Assembly: GCA_008828725.1 (NCBI GenBank)
Contig: MEHQ01002043.1
Span: 117,044-181,043 of the forward strand
From: Saccharina japonica
Taxonomy: Eukaryota; Sar; Phaeophyceae; Laminariales; Laminariaceae
Direction: 5' to 3'
Length of the DNA: 64,000 nucleotides
The notes below the pieces were generated by a model. That model was not told the origin of the DNA, made no database searches, and was given only the letters and a program-made list of their open reading frames with translations. Positions 33,135 through 44,300 of the stretch are shown one piece after another (the first letter of the stretch is position 1; the number at the start of each line of letters is the position of its first letter). Both the position numbers and the translations under genes were made by a program.

Positions 33135-34610
33135 TTTTCCCCCAGAACGGGAAGGTTTCTGACACCGAAAAAGGTGTTACCGAAAAAGGTGTTTGTGACA
33201 CAGAACAAGGTGTTTTGACACAGAACAAGGTGTGTTGACACCGAACAAGGTGTTTTGACACCGAACAAGGCGTTTTGACAACGAACAAGATGATCTCGGA
33301 TTGATGCTGGTTGAGAGCCTTCCGAAAATATCATGTTCGACGTTAGCAACTTTTAACAACACCGAAAAAGGTGTTTAGTTTTGACACCGAACAAGGTGAT
33401 CTCAGAAAAATCTGGTCGAGAGCTTTCCTAAAATTATCATGTTCGACTTTAGCACCCTTAAACAACATCGAACAACGTGTTTCAACACCGAACAAGGTGT
33501 TTTTTCGGAAAGATCTGGTCGAGAGCCTTCCGAAAATATTTTGTTCGACTTTTAGCACCCGTTAACAACACCGAACAACGTGTTTTCGGTTAAGATCACA
33601 GGTCGAGAGCTAACGGGAAGGTTTCTAACACCGAACGAGGTGTTAACACCGAAGGTGTTTTCGGAAACATCTAGTCGAGAGCCTCCTTGCGGAAATATCC
33701 TGTTTGTCTTTAGTAGCACCCTTCAACACCGAACAAGGTATTTTCGGAAAGATGCTGGTCAAGAGAGCCTTCCGAAAATATCATGTTCGACTTTTAGCAC
33801 AACCTTAAGCAATACCGAATAAGGTGTTTTCGGAAAGATGCTGGTCGAAAGAGCCTTCCGAAAATATCATGTTCGACTTTAGCACCCTTAAACAACATCG
33901 AACAACGTGTTTCAACACCGAACAAGGTGTTTGTTCGGAAAGATCTGGTCGAGAGCCTTCCGAAAATATTTTGTTCGACTTTTAGCACCCGTTAACAACA
34001 CCGAACAACATGTTTTCGGTAAGATCACAGGTCGAGAGCCAACGGGAAGGTTTCTAACACCGAACGAGGTGTTAACACCGAACAAGGTGTTTTCGGAAAC
34101 ATCTAGTCGAGAGCCTCCTTCCGAAAATATCTTGTTTGTCTTTAGTAGCACCCTTCAACAACACCGAACAAGGTGTTTTCGGAAAGATGCTGCTGGTCGA
34201 GAGAGAGCCTTCCGAAAATATCATGTTCGACTTTAAGCACACCCTTAAACAACACCGAACAAGGTGTTTTGGGAAAGATGCAAGTCGAGAGCCTTCCGAA
34301 AATATCATGTTCGACTTTTAACACACCCTTAAACAATACCGAATAAGGTGTTTTCGGAAAGATGCTGGCGGTCGAGAGAGAGCGTTCCGAAAATATCATG
34401 CTCGACTTTTAGCACCCTTACTTGACCCCTTGAGAACTGGTCCCACATATTTGGGTACAAAATACTTGGAATTAGTGTGGGATATTTTTTTCGGTTCTGA
34501 ATGCCGAACAAGGTGTTTTCGGAAATATGCTGGTCGGCGAGAGCCTTCCGAAAATATCCTGTTCGATTTTTAGCACGACTTTAGCACCCTTGCAGTACAT
34601 ACCGTTGTCG
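33135..34610 (+). repeat. S-repeat tandem array (large)
   Basis: About 15 imperfect units of 60-100 bp built from ACACCGAACAAGGTGTTTT, CGGAAAGATGCTGGTCGAG, AGCCTTCCGAAAATATCATG and TTCGACTTTTAGCACCC. Higher-order repetition (33420-33800 against 33870-34190) shows block duplication. A TTAA-type MITE lies inside at about 34428-34503. The ends retain halves of an inverted GAAAAACGATCG motif. Confidence 0.8.
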
Positions 34611-35139
34611 AGAAAACGATCGTAGATATCGCACCCCTGAGCGAACGAAACGTTCTTTGCGGGCTTGGATGGGTTTTACCACCTGTTCCGCGCATGTTCA
34701 TGTTCATGTTCATGTACCTGGTACAGTAGTAGTATAATGACAATGACGGACATGTGTGTTTGTATCGAGAAGCTGAAAAGTTGGTCCTGGGCTGGATTGG
34801 GTATTTGAGAATGGGTGGGCTTCACGCTGACGTCAGCAGTGATGACGCCTGGAATTTTCTTATTTTCGTGTCAATCTCTTATGATAGCCTCTGACTTTTT
34901 TTCGAAATTTCTTATTTTCGTGTTGTGAAGTCTTAGCCTGCCCTTCTCAGTGTACGATTCCGAGCTGGCGTCCTGTATGTACTACTGATAGCCAGCCAGC
35001 CGTGTACGGGATGCTTCAGTGTGCATGTTTTAATGTTTTCAATGATAAGTTAAGGAAGTGAACAACAGCACTGACACCATATTATCATATGCATGCATGT
35101 TTTAATGGTTTAAAATGAGAGAGCGAAGTGAAAAACACC

Positions 35140-35260
35140 CACACTCCAGAACTGGTATCTCTCTAGGACGAAGAATCGGCACAGACACTACTGGGTGTGC
35201 TGGATGTCGACGTGTATATAGAAAAGGACGGTTTAACGTGAAGAACACACACATACCCAG
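35140..35260 (+). repeat. Block shared with 24075-24190
   Basis: AACTGGTATCTCTCTAGGACG, GAAGAATCGGCAC, GTGTGCTGGATGTCGACG and AGGACGGTTTAACGTGA are present in both, the second copy in the R-repeat region. Confidence 0.5.
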
Positions 35261-35340
35261 CCAGATGAGAGGGGAGCACGAGACAGCCTGCACGGAGAGA
35301 GGAAGAGGAGTGAGAGCCTTGCTTGCTCGGTTCCCATCCT

Positions 35341-35675
35341 ATTAACCCCATTCAGAACTGAAACAAATATCCCACAAAAATTCCAAGTAGTTTATCCCCA
35401 AATACGTGGGACCAGTTCTTAACCCATTCAGAACTGAAAAAAATGTATCCCACACTAATTCCAAGTAGTGTGTCCCCAAATTCGTGTCACCATTTCTTAA
35501 GGGGTTAACCCATTCAGAACTGAAAAAAATGTCCCACACTAATTCCAAGTAGTATGTTCCCAAATTTCTGGGACCATTTCTTAAGGGGTTAACCCATTCA
35601 GAACTGAAAAAAATGTCCCACATTAATTCCAAGTAGTATGTCCCCAAATTCGTGGCACCATTTCTTAAGGGGATA
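35341..35675 (-). repeat. Four tandem TTAA MITEs (type B)
   Basis: Four head-to-tail copies of about 84 bp, each AACCCATTCAGAACTG to AGTTCTTAAGGGG with ATTCCAAGTAGT and TGTCCCCAAA inside. Adjacent copies share the border TTAA. Confidence 0.7.
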
Positions 35676-35908
35676 AGGGATATAAGGGATGTAAGGGACC
35701 TTTCAAAGGGATATAAGGGATAACGGATACGTAGCGATCAAAACAACGACAATTTTTGGTGTTACCGACCTTCTTCGAGCACCGTGAGCGCCCATCATCC
35801 TATCATGGCATCATAGAAGTACGGGTAGGATCATGATGGCATGCTCCCGTGCCGTACGACTCCTCGTATTGCAACCATGGTAAAACTCGGACACCAACCA
35901 TCAGTCAG

Positions 35909-36662
35909 TGTGATGTCGGATTTCGGTTGAGATTCTTCGTGCTTTCGCGTATTTACGGCAAAAAGCAACATAATTTGGACTTCTTTAGCGAAATTTCGGC
36001 AAAACAGGGGAACGGTAAAAAACGTCCCCGGGTACGATCAAAGTGCATATAATATAATGTGCAAAACAAAACCCCTGTTATTTATTTTTCCTTAATTTAT
36101 CTGATTTTATAGCTTGATGTCTGCTCGTCAGCGCAACCCCCGACTATCTTATGGAGGTGTTCCCTTCGGTGCTGCTTATGGTGTACGTGGTCACATTTCG
36201 TCCAATGCACGTATGGACCACTTCAGGACCTACATTCAACATACGATTGGCCAATTCTTCCGTACATACAAAACTCATATTCCCCGACTCGCTGTGCTCC
36301 CCTTGGAAATATTATGCATTTTATATCATTATTCTGCCCATTCCTGTGAGCGCCTCCTTGGTTAGGGGCGATGTTGACGAAAGGGCCGAATTTCTCGCGG
36401 ACACCTTCGTGCTTCGATTTCTTGGCTATCCACGAGGACAGGGACATTGTAGCAGCAGCTCGAAGTGGCCACAGCAGCGCAAGCTCGGAGTCCACACATG
36501 GCGCCCAGCCAGGGAGAGCAAAAATGCACGGTTTGCTATAGAAATGCATGGCTTGTGCTATTAGGGGATTTGGGGCTTCCGGTAATTGCGTTGGCCAATC
36601 ACCGTGCTTACGGCAAAAAAATCTCGCCGAAAGCACGAAATTAGGAAATCCGACATCACTGG
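35909..36662. mobile_element. ~750-bp TIR element, unclassified
   Basis: Left end GTGTGATGTCGGATTTC...TTCGTGCTTTCG; right end CGAAAGCACGAAATTAGG...GAAATCCGACATCAC, an imperfect 40-bp inverted pair. A short ORF (36114-36365, MSARQRNPRLSYGGVPFGAA) lies inside but no transposase motif is seen. No target duplication is clear. Confidence 0.45.
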
Positions 36663-37480
36663 CGGTCACTGCTGTGTGCTTGGAGGGTGATATCATACAA
36701 TGGTTGGTGTCACCGCCATCTTTTGCTGTAGTCGTCAATTTTTCCAGTCAATGTTTTTTTTTATGGTTTTCCCCTCTCAACTCCGAAAAAGGGGTGGTTA
36801 ATAGTATAGCTGTGCGGGCGCACCCAAGGAAATTCGTCAGCGTGCGAGAAAATTATAAGCTTTTGTGGGAGACACCGCGGCTTGACCCCCCCATTTCGAC
36901 CGGCTGTCCCTCCTTACAGTGTGTGTTGAGTATAAGTGCTCCGAGAACAGCTGTGAGCTAGGAGTATCGCACAGTCATGTGCGGCGGGATACGTGGAATA
37001 CGTATATCATATGGTAGAAGGCATGTTTATTCCGGGGGGTATTTTGGTCCAGGATGTAACTGTCATTGTGACCGACGCCCAACGTCCGAGGAGAAAAAAC
37101 ACTTCTCTTTTCTCGATATAATCCAACACGAGAGTCCTTCCGACCTTCATCATGAGTACTGTTTACCTCGCCGAACTGCGTAAAAGACCTATCACGCCCC
37201 AGAGCCTCAATCAGTTTGGGCCCGCTTTAACAAGAAACGCCTACGTACATACACTGAGCAAACCTTAGAACCTTAGTGTGACACCACTCTCGAACGACCT
37301 TGAGCATAGCATAGGCTATTTATTATGTACCAGGTATATAGGATCGACGCTCGACCACGAATTCTTAATCCAAACTTCTTATCGTTCCCTCAAAAAGCGA
37401 GTCCGACGTTCTTATTATAGCCTTAAAAAAGGTTCTTTCTTATTCGGAGGGCCTGAAGTGCTGTACACCCACAGCTATTT
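36663..37480. other. Gene-free stretch
   Basis: No element borders or coding bias recognised. Short ORFs only. Confidence 0.35.
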
Positions 37481-37481
37481 C

Positions 37482-38037
37482 GGAGGGGCCATAATAAATA
37501 GGACCAAAATTGTTCGTAAAAAAATGGAAATATATAGGTTTTTGTGTACACCGTAGGTCCTATTTACTCTGGCCCTTGCCCGTAATAGTGCGGTGCTAAA
37601 AAAGGGGTTAACCCCTTAATAACTGGTCCCACCTATTTGGGGACAAACTACTTGTTGTTAGTGTGGGATATTTTTTTCCAGTTCTGAAGGGGCTAAAGGG
37701 GCAACAATGAAAACTCAAATTTTGCAAGGAAGGTGCCACACGGCCTAGAAAAACAAACAAACAAAACTTACCTACTCGTACAGTAGGCTTTTCGTTCTGA
37801 CTTGAATGTCTGTGGTGGGACGGTATCATAGTCCCTGCCGCAGTTTACTCTCTGTTTCTTCGTCTTTTGTGAAGGTGATACCTACTGTGGTATTACCTAC
37901 TGAGCTATGCGGGTAGAATATCAAAAGTTTACCCAGCCCAGGGTAATCCTTAACCCATTCAGAACTGAAAAACTTATCCCACACTAATTTAAAGTATTTT
38001 GTCCCCAAAAACGGGGGACCGGTTCTCAAGGGGTTAA
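37482..38037. mobile_element. MITE-F, SINE2 fragment and two TTAA MITEs
   Basis: MITE-F occupies 37482-37586 (GGAGGGGCCATAATAAATAGG ... GTCCTATTTACTCTGGCCC). A type B TTAA MITE lies at about 37606-37695. A SINE2 head fragment (ACCTACTGAGCTATGCGGGTAG) lies near 37890. A complete TTAA-bounded type B MITE occupies 37950-38037. Confidence 0.5.
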
Positions 38038-38194
38038 AACAGTTTGGTGTGGAGACACACCGAAGTGGGTTGTATATATACCTGGTATGGCGTTACCACA
38101 CTCTCGGGGGGTGGGTCAGCAACACGAGGTAACTAATCTCAGAGTGCCCCCGAGGAGCCAGGATGGCCTTGAAGAATTGTAGTGGTTATGAGGC

Positions 38195-38330
38195 GGTGTG
38201 GTCTAGGGGATAGGACCTGGCCTGGTATCCACAGAGGCAGCAGTTATTCATAATACTGGTGCCTAGACAAAAGACCGACAGGCTTCCACTTAGACGGTTG
38301 AGACGGTTAGTGTCCACCCGACCTTGCGCT
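38195..38330 (+). other. tRNA-like A-box sequence
   Basis: GGTGTGGTCTAGGGGATAGGAC resembles a tRNA D-arm/A box, but no B box or closed stem follows. It is probably a decayed SINE head rather than a tRNA gene. Confidence 0.25.
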
Positions 38331-38754
38331 TGCTTGCCCACGGTGAAAATCTATTAAAAAAACTCACATCGGTGCGTGCGAGGCTACTATTTTAATGTGC
38401 AGTGTGAGTGTCAATAACCCAAATACATGTCGTATTATATCATATGTACTCGTACCATATACCTGATATATAACTAACTATAGACTATATGATAGAATCG
38501 TTCGAGCTGGTCGGTATTACTTGCTTGGTTACTTGCCCGGTGGCTACTTTTTTTTTTTTTTTTTTTTCCCTTTCACGAAAATTTTTGCATGCTCTTTTCC
38601 TTCTTGCCCGGTTGGCTACGTACGAGTACGTAGCTAGTATAACTGATTTTGACCCAAGAGGGGACACGATGTTATTTAATTTTTAAATATATGTTTTTGT
38701 TTTTGTTTTCCCTCCATAAATTATACCAGGTACCAGGTACATTTTCGCTCTATC

Positions 38755-38930
38755 TCTCCAGCTCCCTTCCTTTCGTACGTAACTCAGATCTGGGGTCACA
38801 TAGCAGCCTACTACGGCGGGTGCCTTCATTTTTTTCGCGAGAAGACTTCAGCATTTTCTTCCCCCTTCATCGACCCGCGTCGAATCGTGCATACACGCGC
38901 TATCTCTGGTACAAGGGGTAGTCAGTTGTT
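38755..38930 (-). mobile_element. SINE1 fragment
   Basis: CGTAACTCAGATCTGGGGTCAC, then TTTTTCGCGAGAAGACTTCAG and CGACCCGCGTCGAAT, on the minus strand. Confidence 0.55.
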
Positions 38931-39339
38931 GCATAAGAAAAGGTTTAAAGTTCATGTGTTGCCTTGTTGAAGTTGCAGCTAGAAATCACTCCGCGCTCCA
39001 GCCTCCATCCACGTCTCTCAAGAAGGTCAAGAAACTGCCGCTGCTGCGGTGGTAAATAACATCATGCGATCATGCGATCATGCGCATTAAATTACCGCGA
39101 CAGAATTAAAAATCCTTTTTATCTCTTTTTTTTTTCAAGACCCGCAGAATCCCACCGGTAATATATACCTGGTACGTATCTATCTATCTGCAGCACTTCG
39201 TACGGTATCAAAACTCAAAGCCTCACAGCTTTTTAGACTAGGTACGTACTGGGATCACAATCACAGCAGTGTTACGAAAAAAATAGTAAGCCAACGTAAA
39301 ACGGCGGCAAAAGGAGCAAAACATGTCCGAGGACAGCGT

Positions 39340-39950
39340 GGGGGCAACCCCCCCCCCCAAATGACTAAGGCAAGCAACAAATGAGTACGCCCCCGCGCCC
39401 CCCCCGNACATGAGGACATATAGAATCCGTAAGTACGCGCGATCGAAGTATTACACTCAGCTAGCAAAGATGAGCTTCGACGAAATCCTCGAGCTCACAG
39501 CTGTTGTTTTTTTATTTATTTTTTAATATTTATATACTATGTATACATTATATACTTATATACTTGTATATATACTATCAAGAGTGGGGTGTACGTAGCC
39601 TTTTTGTTTTTACGTGCATTCCTGATGAGTGTGGTATGTACATGTTTAGCAATACTGAAAGACTTACATGTGGGACGATAGTTCCGCAGGAAGTAGGCCC
39701 CTTCCTTCCGTTTTTTTGGTGTGGAGAGACACACCGAGGATGGCTTGTGGAGGCGTTTCCACACTCTCGTGAAGGATGTACATCCCGTATGAGGGGGACA
39801 CAATCTGAGGCTGTAGAATTCAGGAAGTGTGTGTCTATTTGTGGGGGGAGAAATAATTTAAATAAAATTAAAATTAAAATTAAATATACAATGTATATAA
39901 GTATATAAGTATATAATGTGTACAAGTATGTAAGTATATATCAATTTTCG
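39340..39950. repeat. R-repeat fragment, N join and CAGCTGTGAG module
   Basis: R-repeat remains (39340-39390, minus) end at the N at 39406. The 95-bp module follows in reverse orientation (39407-39510), and the companion block GGATGTACATCCCGTATGAG is at 39775-39860. AT-rich arms (TATATACTTATATACTTG and its complement) bracket 39530-39930. Confidence 0.5.
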
Positions 39951-40189
39951 AGACCTAAGACAGGGGAGCGGTATACCAAAGCCAAGTGAAACAAAATGAC
40001 AAAAGAAAACGGACTTCGTAAAATGCATGGATAAAACATGATCAATTGGTACAGGTACAACCCTCGAGAAGCGGCACAAGGTCGGGTGCCTAGCCTTCTC
40101 GCGTAGTGTTATGGTGTACCAGGTATGCACTAGTACAAACGTTAAATATTGTCTCCGTTTTTTTTTTGTCTGTGATGACACAAATACGT

Positions 40190-40475
40190 CGCGAAGGACC
40201 TCGGACAGATCATCCAGATCATACAGATCATTCCAACATCATGATCTAGATATTTCAGTTGATATTTAGTCCTGATCTGTATGACTTAGCTCATGTTGCC
40301 GCGTGGGAGCTGAATAATCTGCGTGATCTAGGACAGGTTTCTTAGGTTGCATCTGTACTATACAGATCCTGCGCTCTGTGAGCACCTCAGAACGGTCGGC
40401 TAGGGTCTAGATGGTCTAGATGATATATCTGTAGATGATCTGTAGATGATCTATCTGCAGATGATGTATCCGACG
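40190..40475. repeat. GATC-rich island
   Basis: Many AGATCAT, GATGATCTGTA and CTAGATGAT words, partly tandem (GTAGATGATCT). No gene seen. It is a local simple-sequence region. Confidence 0.45.
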
Positions 40476-40879
40476 TGTCTAAGTACTAATAATGTGGCGG
40501 CGTTTCGCTCATTCATGCCCAGGAGCAACGGAAGTCATCCTTCAGATACATAGCGCACGTGTCCTCAGCTCAGGTACGTCGCGTATCAACATCGCACACC
40601 ACATAATACCTGCGATCTAAACGGCCGGGCGGATACCGTTTCCAGCCGAGACGATCCAACCCATGGGTGCATGGATTATTCAAGCTGCAACATCGAGCAA
40701 CCCACGCTTCCTCCTCCTCAATCCCCCGATTAACAATTGCTTATCCCGTCAGCACAGTATATATACAGCGGCGGTTTGATTACTCCATGTTTTACCTTCC
40801 CACCGCACACACGAGGGGGGGGGGGACGGGGAGACAGAAAACACGCCAACACGGACCACAAGCAAAACCCTCATGGGCC

Positions 40880-41172
40880 GACGCGCCCTATGTGCAGGAG
40901 CAACCTGCAAAATGTTTTTGTGCAGGATGCCGGTTTTAATGGGTGAGGCTGGCCTTTTGGGCCGCATGTTTTTTTTTGGAGAAACGCCATCAAAATACGC
41001 GGCGGAGCCGCGTGGCCGCCCCTGCCGACCTTCGTGCTCCCCAGAGGGTAGGGGCTAGGGTTAGGGATATGTCTGGGGTTGGCTTGGTCTGGGTCGACGG
41101 GCAAGGTAGAAATTGACCACAGACAGCCTGCGCAAAACTTTTTGCAGGTTGCTCCTGCACATAGGGCGCGCT
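40880..41172. mobile_element. Mutator-like MITE with 9-bp target duplication
   Basis: An exact 9-bp repeat TCATGGGCC flanks it (40871-40879 and 41173-41181). Inverted ends are GCGCCCTATGTGCAGGAGC and its complement, about 35 bp. It is 293 bp and non-coding. A sister copy with its own 9-bp duplication is at 45120-45419. The 9-bp duplication with long inverted ends fits MULEs. Confidence 0.7.
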
Positions 41173-41382
41173 TCATGGGCCTTTAGAGGGGGAAAAAAAT
41201 GAAAAAAGGTGACGATAAAAACAGGAACGAATACAGCGACGTCGGCCGCTGCACACATAGCTGGGGCGAAGACACAACGACATGGTGTTTCGAGTTACAA
41301 CGCAAGGGGTACGACCCTACCCGTCATTTAGGGCGTCCACGCTGCCCGTAGAATCGTAGACGGGCTGACAAAACACCAGTGT

Positions 41383-44300
41383 TCATATATTTTTTTGGTC
41401 GCTAAGCTCGGGGGGTCCCACCAGGAGATTCCAAAGCTCCGTTGACCTTTGACTCACCTCGCTCATAAGCTGGACTCTCAAATCGCCGAGGACCTTCTTC
41501 TCCTCCGCCACTAGCATCTCCGCCACGGTTCGCGCGTCGGCACCGATGGCCTGCCGCTTTTCTCCCTCTGCACCTTCTGCGCCTTCGGCACCTTCGGTCC
41601 CCCCCCCCGCGCATTCTCCTCCTCCTCCTGCTGCTGCTGCTGCTGTTGTCTTCCCCGCGTCCAATAAAGGGCTGTACTGCCCCATCTTGGCCTGGGCTAC
41701 AGCGGCGATGGTGGCGTACACCACTTCTTCGTCCCCGCTCATGGTCAGTATCTACAAAACAACAACAAATAAAAATAAAAATAAAACGTGGGGGTACGAA
41801 AGGAAAACACGTGAGGAATCGGACAAAAAACAAAATAAAAGACGTGGGGGTACGAAAGGAAAACACGTGGGTGGGGGTCAAACAAAAAACAAGATAAAAT
41901 ACGGTGGGGTACAAAAAGAGAACACGTGGGGGTCAAACAACAAAACAAAATAGAATACGGTGGGGTACAAAAGGAAAACACGTGGGGGTCAAACAAAAAA
42001 CAAAATAAAAGACGTGGGGGTACGAAAGGAAAACACGTGGGGGTCAAACAAAAAAACAAAATAAAATACGTTGGGGTACAAAAGGAAACACGTGGGGGTC
42101 AAACAAAAAATAAAATATAATACGTGGGGGTACAAAAATGAAACACGTGGGGGACAAACAACAAAACGAAATAAAATACGTGGGGTAAAAAGGAAAGGAA
42201 ACACGTGGGGGTCAAACAACAAAACAAAATAAAATACGTGGGGGTACAAAAAGGAAACACGTGGGGGCCAAACAAAAAACGAAATAAAATACGTGGGGTA
42301 AAAAGGGTCAAACAAAAAACGAAATAAAATACGTGGGGTACAAAAAGGAAACACGTGGGGTCATGATCAGGATCTACAAAAGCAGCTTATACGTACCTTA
42401 CGTAGATACCTCTCTTGAGAGGCGTCTTTGTGTCGCGTCATATTTGCCGGTTGCTATTATAACTCTTTAGCCTGGTTGTTGCTACTACGATAATGGTGCA
42501 CCATGATTTTTGCCTCATAAGGGTGGTGGCTTATTACTTGAGAAGCAATCTACACCTCACCCAAAAAATTGATTTTGAAAAAATAGTGCTACGAGTACGT
42601 ACCCGATTAACAATCCCATGGCCATTTGTTTGTTTCTTTGTTTTTTTCATCCCATTTATTATCTTCGCACTTCTGCCCCTCTCCCTCCATAGTCGTAACT
42701 CAGATCCGCGGTCACAAAGCAGGCTCTTCTCCCTCCTCCCCCACTACGATTCGTGCCTTGATTTTTATCGCGCAGGGGGTTCACCATTCCCAACGCTCGT
42801 CGATTTTCACCAAAATTTTGCTAACTCACGCTCTCGCGCTTTCCGCTACGATAGTCAAGATATTTTTGCGAGAACAAGTCCCTACCAGCATGCACTCGGG
42901 GGGGGGCTCGAACTCACGACCTTGACTCTAACAGGGACGAGATTCATCTGTCATTCCACCGGGGACGCCATACAAGTATGCAACGAAACATATTGCAACA
43001 CAAGAATGAAAGCCCGACGATTTTTGGGTTAACCCTTTTAGGACTGCAGTCCCGTTAGGACAGATTACTTGGAATTAGAGCCAAATACATGGTTATGGAG
43101 CCCCCCCCCCGTCATTCCGGGAACCATCTCAGCCAAAAAACGGTACAGCAGTACCTCTATTATTGTCGTAGAACGCGTCTTACGGGGGGGGGCATAGTAA
43201 TCAGGACCTCATTACGTACACTAAAACCTATATGTCCCAACATTTTACTAAGCATAGTTGGTCCTGATTACTACCACTGCTGTGTTTCCCCGAAATAGCT
43301 CGTCATACTCTACCGCAAAAAAAAAAACATTTCACACTTAACCCCTTAACCTCTTAAGAACTGGTCCCACGAATTTGGGGACAAAACTACTTGGAATTAG
43401 TGTGGGATATTTTTGTTCCGTTCTGAATGGGTTAACCCCTTAAGAAATGGTCCCACAAATTTGGGGATAAACTACTTGGAATTAGTGTGGAATAAGTTTT
43501 TCAGTTCTGAAAAACTTACGTAGCTTGTCCCCCCCCTCCCCCCCCCCCAAAAAAAAAAAAAAAAAACATGCGTATAATAAGTAAAAACAAAAAAAAAAGC
43601 TGACCTGAACCATGTCCGCGAGGCTCTCCGGCAACAGATCGTACTTGGAGACAAGGAACGCCTCTTCTTGCCCCTCCCCCTCGTCAACATTGCTGGCCAG
43701 CATCGCCAGCCGTCGCGCCCACGTGGCCTTCACCTCCTCCTCGCCAAGCTTCTTCCCCTCGAGGTTGACGAATGTGGCGTAGCACGTGTCCACCACCAGC
43801 TGGGTGGGGATGAGCACGGTGTCGAACGAGTAGGGGGGGAGGGAGGGAGGGAGGGAGGGAGAGGGATATGCCTGTATATGTAAAATAAGGCATTGGGATT
43901 GCTCATCCATCGGGTGGCACGTTGCAGTTTCTTTACCATCAAAATCGGGTTTTGGGTTAATACACAAAGTGCAGCTCCTTTATGTGAGGCCTGACGGAAT
44001 AAATGAGGTACCCCCCCCAGTGCTCCCATTGCTGTCTCAGAAAGTGGCCACACCAGAAATTAAATTAACGAATTGAAGCTGCCATCCACATGCAAGTCCG
44101 CCTCACAAGCGGTTCTTATTGGGAGCAGCTCACCCTTCATGCGACTCGCCCAACAACTCTCACAGCGTTTCGCGCTTGGTGCTAGCAATGTCTGCCTGGT
44201 CGGTGAAAACCCGACATGCTCCGTCCCGGCATTGTAGAGATGCGAGGGTCTATGGTCATACGACTACGGCCATGCGGCCATGCATGAAAATGAAGCACAC

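Noticed and set aside
36114-36365. 84-codon ORF inside the 750-bp TIR element
   Set aside because: No transposase signature or coding bias; left as part of the element.
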